A DNA stretch of 64,000 bases from Bacteroides sp. (GTDB lineage: Bacteria; Bacteroidota; Bacteroidia; Bacteroidales; Muribaculaceae). This document shows, in pieces, positions 53,128-62,544 of the stretch. The notes under the pieces are model-generated. The model ran no database searches and was not told the origin of the DNA. It saw only the letters and a list, made by a program, of their open reading frames with translations. The DNA is taken from assembly GCA_014802265.1 (NCBI GenBank), contig JAAVCP010000052.1, positions 24,539-88,538 on the forward strand, read 5' to 3'. Position 1 is the first letter of the stretch. The number at the start of each line of letters is the position of its first letter. Both the position numbers and the translations under genes were made by a program.

Positions 53128-54270
53128 ATGGCTTCAAACAATAAATACAAACCCGAGATCTATAATGGGCGTCGCCCGAGAGTCGTGATCAGTGGAGGTG
53201 GTACCGGTGGTCACATATTTCCTGCGCTTTCAATTGCAGACATTCTTAAGGAAAGACTTAATGCCGATATCCTTTTTGTCGGGGCAGATAACCGAATGGA
53301 GATGAAACGGGTGCCTGACGCGGGTTATCCTATAGTCGGATTGCCCGTTGCTGGATTCGACCGCAAGAAATTATGGCGTAATTTCGGAGTGCTGCTCAAG
53401 CTTTGGAAAAGCATGCGTAAGTCGCGTAAAATTATAAAGGATTTTAAGCCTGATATAGCGGTTGGGGTAGGAGGGTATGCCTCAGGCCCGACACTAAAGG
53501 CAGCCCAGAAAGCCCATGTGCCTACGTTGCTTCAGGAACAGAACTCCTACGCAGGAGTCACCAATAAGCTCCTTGGCGGGAAAGCGGAATGTATTTGTGT
53601 TGCCTATGATGGCATGGAGAAGTTTTTTCCTGCCGATAAGATTGTGAAGACTGGCAATCCTGTGCGAAAGGCTCTTATTAACTCAGACACTTCAGTCGCG
53701 AAGGCAAGGGAATCATTTGGTCTTGATCCTGATGGCATAACCCTTCTCGTGGTGGGGGGTAGCCTCGGGGCACTTACCATTAATGAAAGTTTGGAGCAAG
53801 GAATCCGAAAGCTTGCGGAGCATGGTATACAGGTGATATGGCAGACGGGCAAGAATTTCGGCGACCGTGGGGAAATTGCAGCTAAAGGTATAAAGGGTGT
53901 CATGGTGACCCCTTTTATAACCGACATGGCAAATGCTTATAAGGCGGCAACCCTTGTCATAGGTCGTGCCGGAGCAGGCTCAATAAGTGAATTTCAGTTG
54001 CTTGGCAAGCCGGTTATCCTTGTGCCTTCTCCGAATGTGGCTGAAGATCATCAGACACATAACGCACGTGCGCTATCAGACCGTGGGGCTGCTGTCTTAA
54101 TAAAAGATGCCGATGCCCGCGAGCAACTGGTTAATGAGGCAATTGCGTTGATCAGCGACCCCGTTAGGCTTAGCCGCATGGAGAACGAGATCAAGAAGAT
54201 GGCTCTCCGAGACAGTGACAATATGATTGCTGACGAAGTAATAAAGATCCTCAATAAAACACTAAAATGA
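53128..54270 (+). CDS. murG: Lipid II-forming GlcNAc transferase MurG
   Basis: 380 residues from the ATG at 53128, 10 bases after ftsW. A start 93 bases earlier would run inside ftsW and add unrelated residues. VVISGGGTGGHIFPALSIAD near the N-terminus, GVGGYASGPTLKAAQ, LLQEQNSYAGVTNKLL and GRAGAGSISEFQLLGKPVIL (UDP-GlcNAc site) are canonical. It overlaps murC by 4 bases (ATGA). Confidence 0.97.
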   Translation: MASNNKYKPEIYNGRRPRVVISGGGTGGHIFPALSIADILKERLNADILFVGADNRMEMKRVPDAGYPIVGLPVAGFDRKKLWRNFGVLLKLWKSMRKSRKIIKDFKPDIAVGVGGYASGPTLKAAQKAHVPTLLQEQNSYAGVTNKLLGGKAECICVAYDGMEKFFPADKIVKTGNPVRKALINSDTSVAKARESFGLDPDGITLLVVGGSLGALTINESLEQGIRKLAEHGIQVIWQTGKNFGDRGEIAAKGIKGVMVTPFITDMANAYKAATLVIGRAGAGSISEFQLLGKPVILVPSPNVAEDHQTHNARALSDRGAAVLIKDADAREQLVNEAIALISDPVRLSRMENEIKKMALRDSDNMIADEVIKILNKTLK

Positions 54271-55676
54271 AAAACGAATCAACACTCCATCTATCCGATT
54301 CTCAATACCGTAACCTCTATTTTGTGGGTGCCGGGGGGATAGGCATGGCTAATCTCGAAAGATATTTCCTTAGCAAGGGGCATAATGTAGCGGGATATGA
54401 CAGAGTCGCCTCACCGCTTACCGCACAGCTGGAGGCAGAGGGAATTGCAATAGTTTATGAAGACTCGGCCGATCTTATCCCGGAGGCTTTCCGTAATCCG
54501 GATGACACTCTTGTGGCATATACCCCGGCGGTGCCTGACAATAATGAAATACTCACTTGGTTTAGAAATAACGGGTTCACCCCTATAAAACGTGCTGCAT
54601 TATTGGGTAATATAACTCATTCTACTAAAGCTATCTGTGTTGCCGGCTCACACGGGAAAACTACAACCTGCTCAATGATTGCGAATATTCTTCGTGGGTC
54701 AGAGATTGGATGCAATGCTTTTCTTGGGGGGATTCTCCGTAACACGGGAAGCAATCTGGTGTTGAGTGACACCTCTCCGTGGTCGGTAATTGAGGCTGAT
54801 GAATATGACCGTTCTTTTCATCATCTTTCCCCGACTATTGCAGTGGTCACTTCCACAGATCCTGATCATCTTGATATTTATGGGGATGAAGAGGGGTATC
54901 TTGAAGGGTTTGCTCATTTCACATCATTAATTCGTCCTGGTGGCATCTTATTGCTTCATACAGGTCTTAAACTCCGTCCGCGCCAAAATGAAGAGGTAAA
55001 AGTATTTACTTATAGCGGAGGTTCTGAAGGTGACTGGTATGCGGAGGAAATTAATTTTGACAACGGAAGACTGACCTTCACTCTTATCGGTCCGGATGTA
55101 TGCATAGAGAATGTAGAGATAGGCGTACCGGTGGAGATTAACATAGATAACAGTGTGGCAGCCGCAGCTGCATCTCTTCTTGCCGGCGCTACACCTGAAG
55201 ATGTGCGCAAGGGGCTTGCCTCATTCCGTGGGGCAAAACGTAGGTTTGAGATTATACGTGACGGACGCGACGGCTCCACGGCTTTGATTGACGACTATGC
55301 TCACAGCCCTAATGAGGTTAAGGCATCAATCCGATCCGTGAGGAAGCTTTATCCGGGACGAAAAATCAGTGTTATCTTCCAGCCGCATCTATATACACGT
55401 ACCCGGGATTTTGCTTCTGAATTTGCCGAATCTCTCTCGGAGGCAGATGAAGTGATCATGCCGGAAATCTATCCTGCCCGGGAATTACCTATCCCCGGCG
55501 TGGATTCAATGATGATACTCAACAGCATAACTTCATCCTCAAAATACTTTTGTGAGCGAAAAAATTTGCTTAATTTAATAAAAAATCTTAACTTTGACCT
55601 CTTAATGACACTGGGGGCAGCCGATATTGACAGACTTCTCCCTGACATTAATAAAATTTTAGAGCAACGAAACTGA
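54267..55676 (+). CDS. murC: UDP-MurNAc:L-alanine ligase MurC
   Basis: 469 residues. FVGAGGIGMANLERYFLSKG (nucleotide-binding start), ATP loop CVAGSHGKTTTCSMIANIL, EADEYDRSFHHLSP and LIDDYAHSPNEVKASI are family motifs. It adds L-Ala to UDP-MurNAc, the first peptide step. The ATGA overlap with murG implies coupled translation. The C-terminal third keeps FQPHLYTRTRDFASEF. Confidence 0.97.
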   Translation: MKNESTLHLSDSQYRNLYFVGAGGIGMANLERYFLSKGHNVAGYDRVASPLTAQLEAEGIAIVYEDSADLIPEAFRNPDDTLVAYTPAVPDNNEILTWFRNNGFTPIKRAALLGNITHSTKAICVAGSHGKTTTCSMIANILRGSEIGCNAFLGGILRNTGSNLVLSDTSPWSVIEADEYDRSFHHLSPTIAVVTSTDPDHLDIYGDEEGYLEGFAHFTSLIRPGGILLLHTGLKLRPRQNEEVKVFTYSGGSEGDWYAEEINFDNGRLTFTLIGPDVCIENVEIGVPVEINIDNSVAAAAASLLAGATPEDVRKGLASFRGAKRRFEIIRDGRDGSTALIDDYAHSPNEVKASIRSVRKLYPGRKISVIFQPHLYTRTRDFASEFAESLSEADEVIMPEIYPARELPIPGVDSMMILNSITSSSKYFCERKNLLNLIKNLNFDLLMTLGAADIDRLLPDINKILEQRN

Positions 55677-55683
55677 TATCAGA

Positions 55684-56508
55684 ATGCGTAAGACGATATT
55701 TAAGTGGTTGATACTTATATTGTTAGCAGTATACGCCTGTGGTATGACCATTTGGGCGTATAATGAATCGCGCAAGAATAGTTGTCAGGGAATAGAGATC
55801 AGTATTACCAAAGGCACAAGTGCTGACACTGTCACACAGCGTGGAGTGATGGAAGAATTGTCACACTATCCCAGAAAGTTAGTTGGTCAGCCCCTTGAAG
55901 CTATTGACACGCGTCATCTTGAGACTTACCTGAGTCGTTTCTCTAATTTTGAAGATGTTGAGTGCACTGTGACCACCGGAGGAAAACTGAGTATAAATAT
56001 TCAGCCGATGGTGCCTGCCATCAGAGTATTTGACGGCGACAAGAGCTACTATATCAATAAAGAGGGTAAGGTGATTGAGTCAAAGCCTAATTTTTTTGTT
56101 GATGTGCCGGTAGTCGTTGGAAATTTCTCTTCCTCATTCACCCCTATGCAGGTGCTGCCGCTCGTGAGGTTCATAGAGCGCGACAAAGTGATGAGCAAGC
56201 TTGTGGGTATGATTGAGGCTAAGGATCCCGACAATCTGATACTTGTGCCGCGGATTCATGGACATGTGATAAATTTTGGTGACACTAACCTTCTTGACTA
56301 TAAACGAAAGGCTCTTCTTACTGTCTATAGGAAGGTGATGCCCTATAAGGGCTGGAATGTGTATGACACTATTTCGGTTAAATTCAAAGGGCAAGTTGTA
56401 GCAACGCGCAGGGATAAAACCAGGGCTGATTTTGGCATGGTCAAAGACGATTCCCCCGACATGGAAGAGGCAACTCTTCCTGTAATTGCCCCTGGGTCGC
56501 TTGAATAA
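55684..56508 (+). CDS. ftsQ: FtsQ-like division protein
   Basis: 274 residues. A short cytoplasmic N-terminus is followed by a membrane segment (LILILLAVYACGMTIWAY) and a periplasmic part. The beta/alpha blocks LETYLSRFSNFEDVECTVTT and LSINIQPMVPAIRVFD correspond to the end of the POTRA domain and the beta domain. The family is weakly conserved; position between murC and ftsA makes it firm. It links FtsL/FtsB to the divisome. Confidence 0.88.
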   Translation: MRKTIFKWLILILLAVYACGMTIWAYNESRKNSCQGIEISITKGTSADTVTQRGVMEELSHYPRKLVGQPLEAIDTRHLETYLSRFSNFEDVECTVTTGGKLSINIQPMVPAIRVFDGDKSYYINKEGKVIESKPNFFVDVPVVVGNFSSSFTPMQVLPLVRFIERDKVMSKLVGMIEAKDPDNLILVPRIHGHVINFGDTNLLDYKRKALLTVYRKVMPYKGWNVYDTISVKFKGQVVATRRDKTRADFGMVKDDSPDMEEATLPVIAPGSLE

Positions 56509-56570
56509 ATATTTCAAATTTTTCAACAAACACGCCCTCCGGACGTTATTCATATAGAGAGATAACCACC

Positions 56571-57902
56571 ATGAGTGATAGATACATAGTTGCTGTTGAA
56601 ATCAGCAGTTCAAAAATAATAGCCTCCATCGGGACTTCTACCGTTGAGGGCCGTCTTGACGTAATTGCCATTGAGCAGGAATCGTGCGTTGATGCGGTCA
56701 GACATGGAATTATTCAGAATCTTGAAGAGACATCGGTCAAGCTGCAACGGTTGCTTTTGCGTCTGGAGCAGACTGCTCAGATAAGTCCCAAGAAGATCAA
56801 GGGTGTGGTTGTAGGTCTTAGTGGCCGTTCTCTTAGGAGTCTCCCTACTGAAGTGGTGCGTCATCTTGCTGAAGATACTGAAATTGACACAGAGATTATT
56901 GAAAGTCTGAAAGCCTCTGCTATGCGCACAGTTGTTGAAGGTCCTTTGGAAGTGGTTGATGCAGTGCCGCGTATATATAAAGTGGGTAAAACTGAAACTT
57001 ACTCTCCAAAAGGAATGATAGGTAACCGGATAGAGGCTACCTTTGACCTTGTGGTTTGTCGTCAAGAACTTAGGCGTAACATTAACCGCACTCTCCCTGA
57101 TAAACTGGGAATCAGGATTGAAGGGTTTGTTGTGACGGCACTGGCTTCCGCCTATCTTATTTTAACCCCTGACGAGAAGCGTCTTGGCTGCATGTTGGTA
57201 GATATGGGAGCCGAGACCACTACCGTCACGATATATAAAGACGGTTGTCTGCGTTATTTTGCTACCTTACCCATGGGAGGTCGTAATATTACGCGTGACA
57301 TCACGTCGCTACATGTTTTGGAAGAACGTGCTGAGGAAATCAAATTGCAATCCGGCAAGGCAATCGTGAGCGAGTCTTCCAATTTGAATCTCAGCGGCAT
57401 AAAAATTTCCGATGTTAATAAACTTGTAGTGGCTCGATCTGAAGAGATTGTTGCCAACATAGTGGAACAAATGGAATATGCCGGACTTCATGAATCGAAA
57501 CTCCCCGGTGGCATTGTCTGTATAGGGGGGGCTTCGAGGTTGTCTGAAATGATGGAGTTGCTCCGACGCCAGAGTAATCTGCCGGTGCGTCGAGGTGAGT
57601 TGCCCAGATATGTTGCTATAAATGATGCCAAGGCTGCCAAACTGGAATATATCCAGGTGGTCAGTGTGATGTATGCAGGCACTACATTAAGCGATAAGGA
57701 GTGTGTGGAGGATCCTGTTGTTGAAGAGGCACCTAAGCCCACTACTCAGACTGTTCCGCCCCATGAGCATGAACGTGAACCTGAGCGCGAACCAGAAAAA
57801 GAAAATAAGCGCAGAGGTGGCTTGTTCCGGAGTTTTACCCGAAGAATGAGTGAACTATTCAGAAATCCTGCTGACGATGATTCTGACTTGATAGATGAAT
57901 AG
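56571..57902 (+). CDS. ftsA: Actin-like division protein FtsA
   Basis: 443 residues. IVAVEISSSKIIASIGTSTV (phosphate 1), LVDMGAETTTVTIYKDGCLR (phosphate 2), MGGRNITRDI and GGIVCIGGASRLSEMMELL (adenosine) are the actin-fold motifs. The last 80 residues are a Pro/Glu/Arg-rich linker and an amphipathic end (LFRSFTRRMSELFRN), which should bind the membrane. It anchors FtsZ filaments. Confidence 0.96.
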   Translation: MSDRYIVAVEISSSKIIASIGTSTVEGRLDVIAIEQESCVDAVRHGIIQNLEETSVKLQRLLLRLEQTAQISPKKIKGVVVGLSGRSLRSLPTEVVRHLAEDTEIDTEIIESLKASAMRTVVEGPLEVVDAVPRIYKVGKTETYSPKGMIGNRIEATFDLVVCRQELRRNINRTLPDKLGIRIEGFVVTALASAYLILTPDEKRLGCMLVDMGAETTTVTIYKDGCLRYFATLPMGGRNITRDITSLHVLEERAEEIKLQSGKAIVSESSNLNLSGIKISDVNKLVVARSEEIVANIVEQMEYAGLHESKLPGGIVCIGGASRLSEMMELLRRQSNLPVRRGELPRYVAINDAKAAKLEYIQVVSVMYAGTTLSDKECVEDPVVEEAPKPTTQTVPPHEHEREPEREPEKENKRRGGLFRSFTRRMSELFRNPADDDSDLIDE

Positions 57903-57955
57903 ATTTCACGATACCATGCAACCTCAATTTATAACTCTCCAAGATCCAAATTAAT

Positions 57956-59341
57956 ATGGAAGACGATAACCAACTATATAACCTCGACGACGATTCAAAA
58001 TTCCTTGAAGATCCCAATGCTTCAATCATAAAGGTGATAGGAGTAGGCGGCGGAGGTGGCAATGCGGTCAACTATATGTTCCGGCAAGCCATCCCTAACG
58101 TCAACTTCGTTATATGCAACACCGACAAGCAACATCTTGATATGTCGCCTGTGGAACAAAAAATATTGTTGGGTTGGGAAGTCACCCATGGCAGAGGTGC
58201 TGGTAATAATCCCAAAATCGGAAAGGAGTGTGCTGAAAAGAGTGAGGATGAGATAAAAAAATTGTTTGAAGACGGCACAGAGATGGTCTTTATTACTGCC
58301 GGTATGGGAGGAGGAACAGGCACCGGGGCTGCCCCGGTGGTAGCAAAGTTGGCAAAGGAGGCAAATATGTTGACCATCGGCATCGTGACCGTCCCTTTCA
58401 TGTTTGAGGGAAATGCCAAGATTATTAAGGCGCTTGAGGGTGCTGAGGAAATGAAGAAACACGTGGACGCGCTTCTCGTGATCAACAATGAAAACCTCAT
58501 TGAGCTTTATCCTGACATGAATTTTTTCAATGCTTTCGAGAAGGCTGATGACACGCTGGCAAACGCTGCACGAAGTATATCCGATATCATTTCTGAAAGA
58601 TGCTATATCAATGTTGACTTTCAGGATGTGAAAACCACTTTGAAAGACAGTGGCACCGCCATAATCTCCACGGCATACGGAGAAGGGGAACACCGTATCA
58701 CAGATGCTATTAATAATGCTTTGCATTCGCCTCTTCTGAAGAAACACGACATCAATTCCTCACAGAGATTACTGTTTAAGTTTACTTGTAGTCGTGACTG
58801 CGCTAAGCCGCTGAGGGCGGAAGAAATTGCTGAGATCACACAGTTTACAATGAAGCTGCCTTCTGAGATTGATGTGAAGTGGGGTATTGCTGATGATCCG
58901 GCAATGGGAGAGAGAGTTAAGATCACCGTGCTCGCATCAGGTTTTGATGTTACTTTGAGAGATAGTGAGAAAGATAAAGACAAAGGTTCTCCAGGCTCGA
59001 TTACATTTGGTAGTGGGAAAGGTAAGAATGGCAAAGATAACTCGAACCAGTTGTCGTCGGAAGATAAGGACCGCATAGCCGATATGTATGGTTCTGACAA
59101 GGTGCTCAAGCAACAGCGCAACAATAATAAGATGAAATATGCTGTGCTTAAGCCCTCTCAGTTTGACAATCATGAGGTCATTGACCTTATTGAGAGTGTG
59201 CCTACTTATCTGCGTGACCAGCATCCCCGCTTTAATGAGAAACTTCAGGAATTGACTGAAGGTAAGAGAACTGACTTCCGCTCCAACAATGGCGGAAGGA
59301 TGGACCAAAGCGGTGATACAATTACATTTGAAGACTTCTAA
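57956..59341 (+). CDS. ftsZ: Tubulin-like division GTPase FtsZ
   Basis: 461 residues. IKVIGVGGGGGNAVNYMFRQ near residue 23, the tubulin signature GMGGGTGTGAAPVVAKLAK near 115, and the T7 loop VDFQDVKTTLKDSG are present, so it should polymerise and hydrolyse GTP. After about residue 330 comes a long charged linker with a Gln/Asn-rich part, and the protein ends in GDTITFEDF. It forms the Z-ring. It lies 53 bases after ftsA. Confidence 0.98.
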   Translation: MEDDNQLYNLDDDSKFLEDPNASIIKVIGVGGGGGNAVNYMFRQAIPNVNFVICNTDKQHLDMSPVEQKILLGWEVTHGRGAGNNPKIGKECAEKSEDEIKKLFEDGTEMVFITAGMGGGTGTGAAPVVAKLAKEANMLTIGIVTVPFMFEGNAKIIKALEGAEEMKKHVDALLVINNENLIELYPDMNFFNAFEKADDTLANAARSISDIISERCYINVDFQDVKTTLKDSGTAIISTAYGEGEHRITDAINNALHSPLLKKHDINSSQRLLFKFTCSRDCAKPLRAEEIAEITQFTMKLPSEIDVKWGIADDPAMGERVKITVLASGFDVTLRDSEKDKDKGSPGSITFGSGKGKNGKDNSNQLSSEDKDRIADMYGSDKVLKQQRNNNKMKYAVLKPSQFDNHEVIDLIESVPTYLRDQHPRFNEKLQELTEGKRTDFRSNNGGRMDQSGDTITFEDF

Positions 59342-59403
59342 AAATAATAACCTACAATAAAACTACATGGGCGATAGCCCTGACAATCTTTAATAAAGAC
59401 AAG

Positions 59404-61350
59404 ATGGAAACCAGATTCCAGATGGTGGCAAAAACCTTCCAAGGTCTTGAAGAGGTGCTCCGCGACGAGCTTATTGAGCTTGGGGCTGACAATGTTGAGC
59501 TGGGCCTTAGGATGGTGACGTTTGAAGGTGATAATGAGATTATGTATAAGGCGAATCTCTGTTGCCGCACGGCGTTGCGTATACTGAAGCCTATCGTAAA
59601 GTTTACAGCCGATTCTCCCGATGAACTGTATGATCGGGTGCGTGACCTTGATTGGGAGCAATTTATGGGAGTGGATTCCACTTTCGCGATAGATTCTACA
59701 GTGAACAGTGCTGAATTTACTCATTCGAAGTTTGTGACTTATAGAGTGAAAGATGGCATTGCCGATCATTTCAATGATAAATACGGACAGCGTCCTTCAA
59801 TACGCCTTTCAGGGGCTGATGTTCTGCTTAACGTGCATATTGCTGATAATCGCGTGACCATATCGCTTGATTCAAGCGGTGAACCTCTTTCAAAACGTGG
59901 CTATCGTACTGAGCAGACTGAGGCACCGATTAATGAGGTGCTCGCAGCCGGAATAATCATGAAGACCGGATGGAGAGGGGAGTGTGATTTCCTTGACCCT
60001 ATGTGTGGCTCAGGCACATTCCTTGTGGAGGCTGCTCTGATAGCGGCAAATATCAACCCCGGTATCTACCGTGAGCATTTCGCTTTTGAAAAATGGCGTG
60101 ATTTTGATTCGGATCTATTTGAGGAAATTTATAATGATGACTCTGCGGAACGTGAATTTGCTTATAAGATTTACGGTGGCGACATCGATCCGGAGGCTGT
60201 AAATATTGCCCGTAAAAACATAAAGAATGCGCGTGTCGATGATATGATTGAGCTGAAGTGCCAGCCTTTTGTTGATTGGACTGAGAATGCTCCGGAAGGT
60301 GTGATGGTCACAAATCCTCCCTACGGCGAGCGATTGAAACCGGAAAATATAAATCTTCTTTACAAGAGCTTCGGCTCAACTTTGAAAAAGTATTTTCAGG
60401 GATGGCATGCGTGGGTGATCGGCTACCGTGATGAGCAGTTTGCCGACATAGGACTTAAACCCTCTCTTAAAATTCCTTTGCATAATGGTGCCTTGGAGTG
60501 CAGTCTTAGAGAATACGTCATGTTTGATGGTAAATATTCAGAGTTTCGTGCTGACGGCGGAAGTGTCGCTAATACAGATGCGAAAAAAGAATCAGGTCCT
60601 AAGAAAGTACGCCATATCTCTGATGACGATTGGGAGAAACAGGCACGTAAATTCAATTCGGGCAAAGGGATGACCGATGATCGTAAGAAAAAGAAACCAT
60701 TTAATCGCGACGATAAGAAGCGTCAGTATGATTCTTCCCCTAAAGGTGGCTTCCGTCGAGATGACGATGAGGAGGATTTTGAATATACACCGCAGGTCAA
60801 CCGTGAACGAGAGGATCGTCCTTATTTCAATAAACCCAATAGGGGGGATGGCAAGTCCCACCCTAACTTTGGTGATAAGAAATTTGATAGTGGCAAAAGA
60901 AATTTTGACGGTTCTGATCGTAATTTTGACAGGGGTGACCATAAGTTTGATAAAGGCGACCGTAAATTTAACTCCGATGGTAGGAAGTTTGACAAAGGCG
61001 ACCGTAAGTTCAACTCCGATGATAGGAAGTTTGACAAGGGCGACCGTAAATTTAACTCCGATGGTAGGAAGTTTGATAAAGGCGACCGTAAGTTCAACTC
61101 CGATGATAGGAAGTTTGACAAAGGCGACCGTAAGTTCAACTCCGATGGTAGAAAGTTTGACAGAGAGGATCGGAAATTTGACAGAGGAGACAGAAACGAC
61201 AGATTTAACCACAATACGGGACCGATGTATGATCCTTCCAACTCTCGCGGACCAAGGCTTCCTGAGTCATCACAGACAATTATAAATCCCGTCCACATGA
61301 GATCACGCAAAGGATGGAAGAAGAATGACACGGAAGACATCGACGATTAA
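59404..61350 (+). CDS. THUMP-domain RNA methyltransferase (RlmL-like) with repetitive charged tail
   Basis: 648 residues. The first 385 or so form an RlmL-type enzyme: a THUMP region, then the Rossmann methylase with DPMCGSGTFLVEAALIAANI near residue 199 and NPPYGERLKPENINLLY near 303. RlmL methylates G2445 of 23S rRNA; the same target is likely. The remaining 260 residues are hydrophilic and rich in Asp, Lys, Arg, Gly and Phe. At residues 514-583 they hold five tandem copies of a 14-residue unit (KFDKGDRKFNSDGR). Such tails in Bacteroidetes RNA proteins probably add RNA binding (inference). Confidence 0.88.
   Translation: METRFQMVAKTFQGLEEVLRDELIELGADNVELGLRMVTFEGDNEIMYKANLCCRTALRILKPIVKFTADSPDELYDRVRDLDWEQFMGVDSTFAIDSTVNSAEFTHSKFVTYRVKDGIADHFNDKYGQRPSIRLSGADVLLNVHIADNRVTISLDSSGEPLSKRGYRTEQTEAPINEVLAAGIIMKTGWRGECDFLDPMCGSGTFLVEAALIAANINPGIYREHFAFEKWRDFDSDLFEEIYNDDSAEREFAYKIYGGDIDPEAVNIARKNIKNARVDDMIELKCQPFVDWTENAPEGVMVTNPPYGERLKPENINLLYKSFGSTLKKYFQGWHAWVIGYRDEQFADIGLKPSLKIPLHNGALECSLREYVMFDGKYSEFRADGGSVANTDAKKESGPKKVRHISDDDWEKQARKFNSGKGMTDDRKKKKPFNRDDKKRQYDSSPKGGFRRDDDEEDFEYTPQVNREREDRPYFNKPNRGDGKSHPNFGDKKFDSGKRNFDGSDRNFDRGDHKFDKGDRKFNSDGRKFDKGDRKFNSDDRKFDKGDRKFNSDGRKFDKGDRKFNSDDRKFDKGDRKFNSDGRKFDREDRKFDRGDRNDRFNHNTGPMYDPSNSRGPRLPESSQTIINPVHMRSRKGWKKNDTEDIDD
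60943..61152 (+). repeat. Five 42-base in-frame tandem repeats
   Basis: Five units of 42 bases encode KFDKGDRKFNSD followed alternately by GR and DR, so pairs of units form an 84-base higher-order repeat. Synonymous differences (AAATTT or AAGTTC) follow the same alternation. Recombination or slippage should make the copy number variable. Confidence 0.9.
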
Positions 61351-61371
61351 ATTGTAATATAAAATTTGTAT

Positions 61372-61399
61372 GGGGTGTTTCAAAATTTTGAAACACCCC
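61372..61399. terminator. Perfect palindromic terminator hairpin
   Basis: Arms of 14 bases (GGGGTGTTTCAAAA), fully symmetric, between the methyltransferase gene and the convergent TatD-family gene. It is also the leading part of copy B of the repeated element. Confidence 0.78.
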
Positions 61400-61482
61400 C
61401 ATTTATCATAATCTTCCGTATAGCGTTAGCCTGTATTATAGTTCCCTCTTATGTTCTGTGAGTGAACCTACAGGCTCACTTA
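61400..61482. repeat. Repeated intergenic element, copy B
   Basis: This resembles 23850-23935: the blocks ATTTATCATAATCTTC, GTTAGCCTGTA and GTTCTGTGAGTG are identical, and a closing hairpin (GTGAACC with GGCTCAC) has changed on both arms relative to copy A. Its end touches the stop codon of the TatD-family gene. Confidence 0.7.
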
Positions 61483-62103
61483 TTCGAGATTGAGAAAGCG
61501 GGTTGTGTTGGTTGCTATTGTCTCAGTCATGTCAGTGTCTCTTGCCATAGACATCCGTGCAATTATCTCCTCTATTGTGAGTGTAGATTCATCTGTCTCT
61601 GCAAATATAAATTCAGATGGCAGACTTTTAAGTGAGTCTGGATTAAAGAGTTCTCCAAAAGATAGATATATTCCGGCATCTAAATACATTTTTGCGATTG
61701 TCGGCTTTCCGCGAAACCCATGAATCAGCCATGGTTGCACCGGATTAAATTCCTTTTTTAATCCGATGATTATCTCCTGACCTTTAACACTATGGATTAT
61801 CAAAGGTTTGCCAATTTTTTCAGATAAGTCAATATGGCGTTTAAATACTTGCATCTGACGAAACAGTGGTCCACCTTTAGGAATGTCTATTCCGCACTCC
61901 CCAAGTGCCACTACCTGTGGATTCTCCAAAGCTATCTCCAATTTTTCCCATATCTCGTCGGTTGCATCGGCTATATGCCAAGGGTGAATTCCTACGGAAT
62001 ATAATTGGTTATCCACCGGAGAGAATACTTCCGGTGATACACAGACAATACCCTCCGGTTGAGGGACTGCATGATGAGTGTGTATGTCTAATATATTATT
62101 CAT
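61480..62103 (-). CDS. TatD-family metal-dependent hydrolase
   Basis: 207 residues, shorter than the usual 250-260. Metal ligands are visible in LDIHTHHAV, the Glu of ALGECGID, PLIIHSVKG, LIHGFRGKPTIAKM and FAETDES. Several loops between strands are trimmed. TatD proteins are 3'-5' DNA exonucleases or related phosphoesterases in the cytoplasm. The compact form is frequent in Bacteroidetes. Confidence 0.85.
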   Translation of the reverse strand: MNNILDIHTHHAVPQPEGIVCVSPEVFSPVDNQLYSVGIHPWHIADATDEIWEKLEIALENPQVVALGECGIDIPKGGPLFRQMQVFKRHIDLSEKIGKPLIIHSVKGQEIIIGLKKEFNPVQPWLIHGFRGKPTIAKMYLDAGIYLSFGELFNPDSLKSLPSEFIFAETDESTLTIEEIIARMSMARDTDMTETIATNTTRFLNLE

Positions 62104-62308
62104 AACTTTAATTATAATGGTAAGTGGCTGTTAAAAATTAACTATATTATTAACTATTTTAAGTAGCTTTTCAGGAGAATATATCCTTGGTTGTCTTTTT
62201 TGGTCTATTTTTAAGCCCGCTAAACTCCTTCACTCAAGTTAAAAAATACCCTCAAAAATCCTTCGCAATTATATATTTATTGATTTTTACCAGCTACTTA
62301 TGATTCTA

Positions 62309-62518
62309 CTATGGCACCGGATCATAGCCAGAGCCGCCCCAGGGATGGCAGCGGCAGATTCTTTTGATAGCAAGCCAACTTCCTTTGACTGATCCATATT
62401 TCTGAATGGCTTCCAAGGCATATTGACTGCATGTGGGAGTATATCGGCAGGCAGCGGGGAAGTGTGGTGAGATGGCTCCCTGGTAAAAACGTATCAAAAG
62501 AATGAAAATGCGTGACAT
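62309..62518 (-). CDS. yidD: Membrane protein insertion efficiency factor YidD
   Basis: 69 residues from the ATG at 62518. A TTG at 62548 overlapping the rnpA stop codon would add ten residues that the family lacks, but may serve for coupling. [40 protein letters not shown] and [17 protein letters not shown] match YidD almost throughout. It is a small membrane-associated helper of YidC. Confidence 0.94.
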   Translation of the reverse strand: MSRIFILLIRFYQGAISPHFPAACRYTPTCSQYALEAIQKYGSVKGSWLAIKRICRCHPWGGSGYDPVP

Positions 62519-62544
62519 ATTGAGATGATAATTTAAGTTGACGT

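Noticed and set aside
60943..61152. CRISPR-like array
   Set aside because: The 42-base repeats are contiguous, in frame and without spacers. No CRISPR array was seen anywhere in the window.
60592..61340. Long open frames on both strands over the methyltransferase tail
   Set aside because: They come from the 42-base repeats, which lack stop codons in several frames. The plus-strand enzyme frame is the real one.
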